Under the pieces are notes generated by a model that had not been told where the DNA came from, made no database searches, and worked only from the letters and a program-made list of their open reading frames with translations. This document shows positions 20,063 to 22,060 of a stretch of 22,060 nucleotides of DNA, in pieces. The position numbers and the translations under genes are program-made. The stretch spans positions 1 to 22,060 of the forward strand of contig DASZYF010000100.1 in NCBI GenBank assembly GCA_035545535.1, in the 5' to 3' direction. The first letter of the stretch is position 1. The number at the start of each line of letters is the position of its first letter. This stretch comes from DASZYF01 sp035545535 (GTDB taxonomy: Bacteria; Actinomycetota; Actinomycetes; Mycobacteriales; CAJCIY01).

Positions 20063-22060
20063 TCAGCTGCGCGGGACCTCGCGCTGCTCGAACGTCTCGA
20101 TCATGTCGCCGACCTTGATGTCGTTGTACGACAGGCCGATGCCGCACTCGAAGCCTTCGCGCACCTCGGTGACGTCGTCCTTCTCGCGCTTGAGCGAGGT
20201 GATCGTGAGGTTGTCGCTGATGACGACGCCCTCGCGGATCAGACGCGCCTTGCTGTTGCGCGTGACGGTGCCCGAGCGGACGCGGCAACCGGCGATGTTG
20301 CCGATGCGGGGCACCTTGAAGATCGCGAGGACCTCCGCGGTGGCGACGTCGAACGTCTCGTAGATCGGCTTGAGCATGCCGCGAAGGGCCTTCTCGACAT
20401 CCTCGATCGCCGCGTAGATGACCGAGTAGTACCGGATCTCGACGTGCTCGCGGTCCGCCAGCTCGCGGGACTTGCCCTCGGGCCGGACGTTGAAGCCGAT
20501 GATCACCGCGTCGGACGCCGAGGCGAGCATGACGTCGTTCTCGGTGATGGCACCGACGCCGCGGCCGATGATCCGCAGGCTGACCTCGTCGTCGACCTCG
20601 ATCTTGAGCAGCGCGTCCTCGAGAGCCTCGACGGAACCCGACACGTCACCCTTGAGGATGAGGTTGAGCTGGCTGGTCTGACCCTGCTTGATGCGCTCGA
20701 GCGCCTGCTCGAGCGTCATGCGGCCACGCGAGGCGGCGAGCTCGGCGTTGCGCTCCTGCGCCTGCCGCTGCTCGGCGACCTGACGAGCGACGCGGTCGTC
20801 GGGCGCGACGAGGAAGTTGTCGCCGGCACCCGGGACGCGGGTCAGGCCGAGGACCTGCACCGGCCGCGACGGCGGTGCCTCGTCGAGCGCGATGCCGTGC
20901 TCGTCGAGCATCGCGCGGACGCGGCCGAAGGCCTCGCCGACGACGACCGAGTCACCGACGCGCAGCGTGCCGCGCTGCACGAGCAGCGTGGCGACCGGGC
21001 CGCGGCCACGGTCGAGCTGGGCCTCGATGGCCACGCCCTGCGCGTCGACCGTGGGGTCGGCCCGCAGGTCGAGGGCCGCGTCGGCGGTGAGGATGACGGC
21101 CTCGAGGAGCTCCTTGATGCCGGTGCCCGACTTCGCCGAGACGTCGACGAACAGCGTGCTGCCGCCGTACTCCTCGGCGACGAGCCCGTACTCGGTGAGC
21201 TGGCCGCGCACCTTGGAGGGGTCGGCGCCCTCCTTGTCGATCTTGTTGACGGCGACGACGACGGGAGCGTCGGCGGCTTGCGCGTGGTTCAGCGCCTCGA
21301 TCGTCTGCGGCATCACACCGTCGTCTGCGGCGACGACGAGGATGACGATGTCGGTCGTCTTCGCACCACGGGCACGCATGGCCGTGAAGGCCTCGTGACC
21401 GGGGGTGTCGATGAACGTGATCGCGCGGTCGATGTCGTGGTGGTCGACGTGCACCTGGTAGGCGCCGATGTGCTGCGTGATGCCACCGGCCTCGCCCTTG
21501 ACGACGTCGGTGTTGCGGATCGCGTCGAGCAGCTTGGTCTTGCCGTGGTCGACGTGACCCATGACGGTGACGACCGGCGGGCGGGGGACGAGCGCCTCCT
21601 CGTCGACCTCGCCGCCGAACTCGAGGTCGTAGCGCGCGAGCAGCGCCGCGTCCTCCTCCTCGGGCGTGACGATCTGCACCTCGTAGCCCATGGCCTCGCC
21701 GAGCAGCTGCAGCGTCTCGTCGGAGCAGGACTGCGTGGCGGTCACCATCTCGCCGAGCTGGGTGAACACGACCTGCACGAGCGAACCGGGGTTCGCATCG
21801 ATGCGGTCGGCGAAGTCGGCGAGCGACGCGCCACGCGGCAGGCGGACGACCTGGCCCTGGCCGCGCGGGACGACCGCGCCGAGGGTCGGCGCCGAGAGGT
21901 TGTCGAACTCCTCGCGCCGCTGCTTGCGCGACTTGCGCGCCGGACGGCCGCCGGGACGGCCACGGCCGAACGCGCCCGGCGCGCCACCCCGACCACCGGG
22001 GCCACCGGGACGGCCACCGGGACCGCCGGGACGGCCGCCGTAGCCACCGCCACCGCCACC
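20063..22060 (-). CDS. infB: Translation initiation factor IF-2, partial (N-terminus off the edge)
   Basis: 665 residues are visible. The first 45 are Gly/Arg/Pro-rich (GGRPGGPGG-type repeats), as in the disordered N-terminal arm of actinobacterial IF2. Next come the IF2_N-like fold (about 55-130) and the G domain with GHVDHGKT at 168-175, DTPGHEAF, NKID and the SAKSG switch. Two beta-barrel and connector domains follow, ending in SYNDIKVGDMIETFEQREV. It is the GTPase that brings initiator tRNA to the 30S subunit. The ATG at 21778 is internal, because the frame and its conserved content continue to the window edge. It is the upstream gene for DUF503, rbfA, nrnA and truB. Confidence 0.97.
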   Translation of the reverse strand, partial: GGGGGGYGGRPGGPGGRPGGPGGRGGAPGAFGRGRPGGRPARKSRKQRREEFDNLSAPTLGAVVPRGQGQVVRLPRGASLADFADRIDANPGSLVQVVFTQLGEMVTATQSCSDETLQLLGEAMGYEVQIVTPEEEDAALLARYDLEFGGEVDEEALVPRPPVVTVMGHVDHGKTKLLDAIRNTDVVKGEAGGITQHIGAYQVHVDHHDIDRAITFIDTPGHEAFTAMRARGAKTTDIVILVVAADDGVMPQTIEALNHAQAADAPVVVAVNKIDKEGADPSKVRGQLTEYGLVAEEYGGSTLFVDVSAKSGTGIKELLEAVILTADAALDLRADPTVDAQGVAIEAQLDRGRGPVATLLVQRGTLRVGDSVVVGEAFGRVRAMLDEHGIALDEAPPSRPVQVLGLTRVPGAGDNFLVAPDDRVARQVAEQRQAQERNAELAASRGRMTLEQALERIKQGQTSQLNLILKGDVSGSVEALEDALLKIEVDDEVSLRIIGRGVGAITENDVMLASASDAVIIGFNVRPEGKSRELADREHVEIRYYSVIYAAIEDVEKALRGMLKPIYETFDVATAEVLAIFKVPRIGNIAGCRVRSGTVTRNSKARLIREGVVISDNLTITSLKREKDDVTEVREGFECGIGLSYNDIKVGDMIETFEQREVPRS

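Noticed and set aside
21742..22059. A 105-codon Ala/Val/Arg-rich frame at the right edge
   Set aside because: It is a shifted-frame reading of the glycine-rich IF2 arm; the frame continuous with the G domain is the real one.

Overview
The window is chromosomal DNA of a high-GC Gram-positive bacterium, very probably an actinomycete. The evidence is the strong GC bias at third codon positions, the heavy use of GTG starts (16 of the 21 starts I assign), the actinobacterial gene order infB / DUF503 / rbfA / nrnA / truB / ribF / rpsO / pnp / M16 peptidase / dapB, and a glycine/arginine-rich IF2 N-terminus. I cannot resolve the genus. I see no tRNA, rRNA, insertion sequence, prophage or CRISPR array.

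Layout. At 1-207 (minus) is the N-terminal fragment of dapA. At 371-3696 (plus) is the only forward operon, efeU-efeO-efeB, a three-component iron uptake system. Its candidate promoter carries an imperfect palindrome that could be an iron-regulator site. Everything else is on the minus strand. At 3693-5880 is a tightly coupled thyA-folA-murI operon (dTMP synthesis, folate reduction, D-glutamate). At 5978-10933 is the least conserved block: a GAF-GGDEF-GAF-EAL signalling protein with a degenerate GGDEF motif, a secreted protein of unknown function, a YbhB/PEBP-like protein and a membrane PAP2-family phosphatase. Between the secreted protein and the PEBP gene lies a 51-nt-period hairpin repeat (9315-9467). 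At 10945-15790 are dapB, an M16 zinc peptidase, pnp and rpsO. At 15938-16303 is a stand-alone response-regulator receiver, unexpectedly placed between rpsO and ribF. At 16440-22060 are ribF, truB, nrnA, rbfA, a DUF503/YlxP gene and the 3' two-thirds of infB.

How the genes work together. The right half is a translation and RNA-maturation cluster: IF2, RbfA, TruB and S15 act on initiation, 30S assembly and tRNA, while NrnA and PNPase degrade RNA and nano-RNA. DapA and DapB belong to lysine/diaminopimelate synthesis and MurI also supplies cell-wall precursors. ThyA and FolA form one cycle, because ThyA oxidises methylene-tetrahydrofolate to dihydrofolate and FolA reduces it again. EfeU, EfeO and EfeB form a membrane, lipoprotein and exported-peroxidase iron importer.

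I did not find a clearly new multi-gene system. The points most worth a second look are the 51-nt hairpin repeat, a recurring TANNNT box 6-7 nt before GTG starts that suggests leaderless transcripts, a His-to-Gln change in the RibF adenylyltransferase motif, folded leaders around rpsO and pnp, and the orphan receiver gene.
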